From Geobacter sp. (GTDB lineage Bacteria > Desulfobacterota > Desulfuromonadia > Geobacterales > Geobacteraceae): DNA of 7,865 bases. Positions 5,355 to 7,865 of the stretch are shown here, piece by piece. Made by a program: the position numbers and the translations under genes. Position 1 is the first letter of the stretch. Each line of letters starts with the position of its first letter. The stretch covers positions 1 to 7,865 of the forward strand of contig RPRC01000265.1 in NCBI GenBank assembly GCA_003857395.1, read 5' to 3'. The notes beneath the pieces are model-generated. The model ran no database searches and had not been told where the DNA came from. It worked only from the letters and a program-made list of their open reading frames with translations.

Positions 5355-6269
5355 ATGTATCAAGAAGATATCAAAAATGAAATCCGCGACCTTCTAAAGA
5401 AACGTAACGCTGTTTTGCTTGCCCATAATTACATGCGGGATGAAGTCCAGGAAATTGCCGACATTACAGGTGATTCACTTGCCCTTTCCATTGAAGCCAC
5501 GAAAACTGCGGCGGACGTAATTGTTTTTTGCGGTGTTCATTTCATGGCGGAATCCGCGTCTATCCTTTCACCGGACAAAACGGTACTGCTGCCGCGTCTT
5601 GACTCAGGCTGTCCCATGGCAGACATGGTAACGGTCGAAGGCCTGCTGGAGATGAAAGCCCGTTTTCCCGGCATACCGGTAGTGACCTATGTGAACTCCA
5701 CCGCTGCCGTCAAGGCCCATACCGACATCTGCTGTACCTCGGGAAACGCGTTTCGCGTCGTCGATTCACTTGCCGAAAACGAATTAATCTTTGTTCCTGA
5801 TCGTAACCTGGGTCGTTTCATTGCCAAGTCCTCCCCAAAAACCTTCCATTTCTGGGACGGCTTCTGCCCCACCCATGAAAGACTGCGGCCCGAAGAGGTC
5901 ATCCGTCTCAAGGCAGAATACCCGGACGCCCTGTTCATCTGCCACCCGGAATGCAGCCCGGCAATCTCCGCCCTGGCTGATCACGCCTGTTCCACCAGCG
6001 GCATGTATGACTATTGCCGCACAAGTCCGGCAAAACGGTTCATCATCGGAACCGAGGCAGGGATTCTCTATCGGCTGAAAATAGAAAATCCCGACAAGGA
6101 ATTCATCCTTGCATCTCCTTCCCTTATCTGCCCGAATATGAAACTGATCTCTCTAGATGACATCCTTGCGTCACTGAAGACCATGACCCCGGAAGTTCGA
6201 GTGGCAGAGGATATCCGAATACCTGCAAAACGAGCCCTTGACCGGATGCTGGCTGTGCCCCGAGACTGA
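5355..6269 (+). CDS. nadA: NadA, quinolinate synthase
   Basis: Iron-sulphur enzyme that condenses iminoaspartate with dihydroxyacetone phosphate to quinolinate, the precursor of NAD; it acts in the cytoplasm. With the start at 5355 it has 304 residues, the usual length of the compact form. Conserved stretches include [19 protein letters not shown] (23-41), [10 protein letters not shown] (59-68), [10 protein letters not shown] (112-121) and HPEC (197-200). The three expected cluster ligands are Cys86 (SGCPMAD), Cys171 (GFCPTHE) and Cys259 (LICPNM), with spacing like other NadA proteins. The reading frame stays open back to an ATG at 5241, but that extension would run through the promoter and dyad, so I reject it. 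The ribosome binding site is modest (AGGGA, 5339-5343). No nadB or nadC is visible. It is the first gene of the operon with the carbonic-anhydrase-like gene and hemL. Confidence 0.96.
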   Translation: MYQEDIKNEIRDLLKKRNAVLLAHNYMRDEVQEIADITGDSLALSIEATKTAADVIVFCGVHFMAESASILSPDKTVLLPRLDSGCPMADMVTVEGLLEMKARFPGIPVVTYVNSTAAVKAHTDICCTSGNAFRVVDSLAENELIFVPDRNLGRFIAKSSPKTFHFWDGFCPTHERLRPEEVIRLKAEYPDALFICHPECSPAISALADHACSTSGMYDYCRTSPAKRFIIGTEAGILYRLKIENPDKEFILASPSLICPNMKLISLDDILASLKTMTPEVRVAEDIRIPAKRALDRMLAVPRD

Positions 6270-6289
6270 TAGCGGGCGGGGATTTTACC

Positions 6290-6826
6290 ATGATCCTACC
6301 ATTCAAAGGCATGATACCGAAAATCGATCCCTCCTCCTTTATCGCCGCGACCGCGGTGATAATCGGCGATGTAGAGATTGGTCCGTTAAGCAGTATCTGG
6401 TATAATTCCGTAGTGCGCGGAGACGTGAATCATATCCGGATTGGAACAGGTACCAATATCCAGGACCTGTCCATGCTTCACGTTACGCACAGGAAAGGGC
6501 CCCAGGACTCCGGTGCTCCACTCATCATCGGCGACTTTGTAACCATTGCCCACAGCGTGACCCTTCACGGCTGTACTATTGAAAACGGTGCCTTTATCGG
6601 CATGCAGGCAGTGGTCATGGACAAAGTCGTGGTCGGGGAAGAGTCTCTCGTGGGCGCCCGTGCACTGATAACAGAGGGCACAATAATCCCGCCCCGCACC
6701 CTGTGGCTCGGTGCACCGGCCCGTTACAAACGGGATCTCACTGCCGCAGAATTGGAACGAATCCGGATTTCGGCCCAAAATTACATCCGCTATGCCGATG
6801 ATTTCAAGCTCGGGCAAGTTCTGTAA
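6290..6826 (+). CDS. Gamma-carbonic-anhydrase-like hexapeptide-repeat protein
   Basis: Left-handed beta-helix protein of the gamma-carbonic anhydrase family (YrdA/PaaY/CaiE-like), 178 residues, cytoplasmic, normally a trimer with metal sites between subunits. Hexapeptide repeats run from about residue 12 to 140 (for example AVIIGDVEIGPLSSIW), ending in LGAPAR (140-145), followed by a C-terminal helix. Residues matching the active site of archaeal Cam are present: Arg43 and Asp45 (VRGDVN), Gln58-Asp59 (NIQD), and metal ligands His64, His88 and His93, the last two in an H-x4-H pattern. The metal site is therefore intact. Many members show little or no carbonic anhydrase activity in tests, so the reaction is unproven. 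The gene follows nadA by 20 bases and precedes hemL by 26, with a GGGGA ribosome binding site near 6276-6280. Confidence 0.9.
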   Translation: MILPFKGMIPKIDPSSFIAATAVIIGDVEIGPLSSIWYNSVVRGDVNHIRIGTGTNIQDLSMLHVTHRKGPQDSGAPLIIGDFVTIAHSVTLHGCTIENGAFIGMQAVVMDKVVVGEESLVGARALITEGTIIPPRTLWLGAPARYKRDLTAAELERIRISAQNYIRYADDFKLGQVL

Positions 6827-6852
6827 AATAACAGCACTTCTATGGTGGTTCT

Positions 6853-7865
6853 ATGAAACACGACCGTTCAGCCCTTTTATTCGACAAAGCCAAAACAGTT
6901 ATTCCCGGAGGTGTCAACAGCCCGGTTCGAGCCTTCAAATCAGTTGGAAGCCAACCCCTGTTTATTGATCGGGCAGCCGGCTCTAAAATGTTCGATGTGG
7001 ACGGCAATGAATATATCGACTATGTGGGCTCCTGGGGTCCGATGATCGCCGGACACTGCCATCCGAAGGTAGTTGCCGCGGTAACTGCAGCCCTTTCAAA
7101 AGGTTCCAGCTTCGGCGCCCCCACCGACCTTGAGGTACAACTTGCAGAGATGGTGATTGCCGCAGTTCCTTCCATCGAAATGGTGCGAATGGTGAGTTCC
7201 GGAACCGAAGCGACAATGAGCGCTATTCGCCTCGCGCGTGCCTACACGGGACGCGATGCAATCATCAAATTTTCCGGCTGCTACCACGGTCACGCCGATT
7301 CGCTCCTGGTAAAAGCCGGATCAGGGGCCGCCACCTTTGGCGTACCCGACTCGCCCGGGGTCCCGGCTGATTTTGCCCGCCACACCCTTACCGCAGAATT
7401 CAACGATCTTGATTCAGTACAAGCCCTGGTTGCCGAAAACCGGGGGAAAGTTGCCTGCATCATCATCGAGCCGATTGCCGGAAACATGGGAACCGTGCCG
7501 CCCCAAAAGGGTTTTCTCGAAGGCCTGCGAGACCTCTGCGACCGTGAAGAAATCCTCCTGATTTTTGATGAAGTCATGAGCGGTTTTCGGGTCGCCTATG
7601 GCGGGGCCCAGGAATTGTTCGGTGTGACACCCGACCTTACCACTCTTGGCAAGATCATCGGCGGCGGCCTTCCGGTCGGTGCTTTTGGCGGAAAACGCCA
7701 AATCATGGAACTTCTTTCCCCTTCGGGCGGAGTCTACCAGGCAGGCACCCTCTCCGGCAACCCGCTGGCCATGTCTGCAGGGATAGCAACACTGGAAATC
7801 CTTCAGGAAAAGGGCTTCTATCAGCGACTGGAAGAGAAGAGCGCCATGGTTGCCGATGCCATTAC
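6853..7865 (+). CDS. hemL: HemL, glutamate-1-semialdehyde 2,1-aminomutase (3' end cut)
   Basis: PLP-dependent enzyme that turns glutamate-1-semialdehyde into 5-aminolevulinate, the last step of the C5 route to haem and other tetrapyrroles. The first 337 codons are present; about 90 of the usual 427 or so are beyond the window edge. Family features are [12 protein letters not shown] (17-28), the phosphate-binding SSGTEA (115-120), Tyr144 in [18 protein letters not shown] (238-246) with Asp239, and the PLP lysine Lys267 in [18 protein letters not shown]. The [11 protein letters not shown] stretch and [17 protein letters not shown] distinguish HemL from other class-III aminotransferases. ATG 6853 is the first possible start because an in-frame stop lies at 6829-6831. 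The ribosome binding site GGTGG (6844-6848) is weak. It is probably co-transcribed with nadA and the gene between. Confidence 0.96.
   Translation, partial: MKHDRSALLFDKAKTVIPGGVNSPVRAFKSVGSQPLFIDRAAGSKMFDVDGNEYIDYVGSWGPMIAGHCHPKVVAAVTAALSKGSSFGAPTDLEVQLAEMVIAAVPSIEMVRMVSSGTEATMSAIRLARAYTGRDAIIKFSGCYHGHADSLLVKAGSGAATFGVPDSPGVPADFARHTLTAEFNDLDSVQALVAENRGKVACIIIEPIAGNMGTVPPQKGFLEGLRDLCDREEILLIFDEVMSGFRVAYGGAQELFGVTPDLTTLGKIIGGGLPVGAFGGKRQIMELLSPSGGVYQAGTLSGNPLAMSAGIATLEILQEKGFYQRLEEKSAMVADAI

Noticed and set aside
5091..5363. Open frame on the - strand covering the tat-nadA intergenic region
   Set aside because: It overlaps both promoters and the nadA start, looks like no known protein and has no ribosome binding site.

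Overview
The window looks like ordinary chromosomal DNA from a Gram-negative bacterium. It has a complete Tol-Pal envelope cluster, two probable lipoproteins and a Tat translocase gene. Moderate GC content, the style of the Tol proteins, an MFGFGMP-type Tat start and use of the C5 pathway for tetrapyrroles suggest a Desulfuromonadota/Geobacter-like organism. That placement is inferred from general resemblance, not from a search. I see no insertion sequences, tRNA or rRNA genes, CRISPR arrays or phage genes.

Positions 1-4727 hold tolQ, tolR, tolA, tolB, pal and cpoB (ybgF), all on the + strand. tolQ starts with TTG behind a GGAGG at the very edge of the window. tolR/tolA overlap by 4 bases (ATGA), and so do tolA/tolB (GTGA), so the first four genes form a tight, probably translationally coupled unit. 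A 126-bp gap with an inverted repeat separates tolB from pal. A strong intrinsic terminator lies between pal and cpoB, and a long-stemmed bidirectional terminator closes the cluster. Together the products form the TolQ-TolR proton-driven motor, the TolA transducer, the periplasmic TolB, the peptidoglycan-binding lipoprotein Pal, and CpoB. This machine keeps the outer membrane constricted and attached during division.

Positions 4780-5354 hold a single tatA/tatB-family gene on the - strand and a divergent control region. Each side has a readable sigma70-type promoter with a perfect TTGACA -35 box and a 17-bp spacer. The nadA promoter carries a perfect 8+8 bp dyad that fills the space between its -35 and -10 boxes and overlaps both. 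This looks like an operator and is the most interesting regulatory signal in the window.

Positions 5355-7865 hold nadA (quinolinate synthase), a gamma-carbonic-anhydrase-like hexapeptide protein and the first 337 codons of hemL (glutamate-1-semialdehyde aminomutase). They are spaced 20 and 26 bp apart and probably form one operon for cofactor synthesis (NAD and haem) plus a metal-binding protein of uncertain role.

I found no evidence of a new multi-gene system. The points worth a second look are regulatory (the nadA operator, and the terminator inside the Tol cluster) and details of familiar proteins (a short TolA, a lipidated CpoB, and a Tat subunit mixing TatA and TatB traits).
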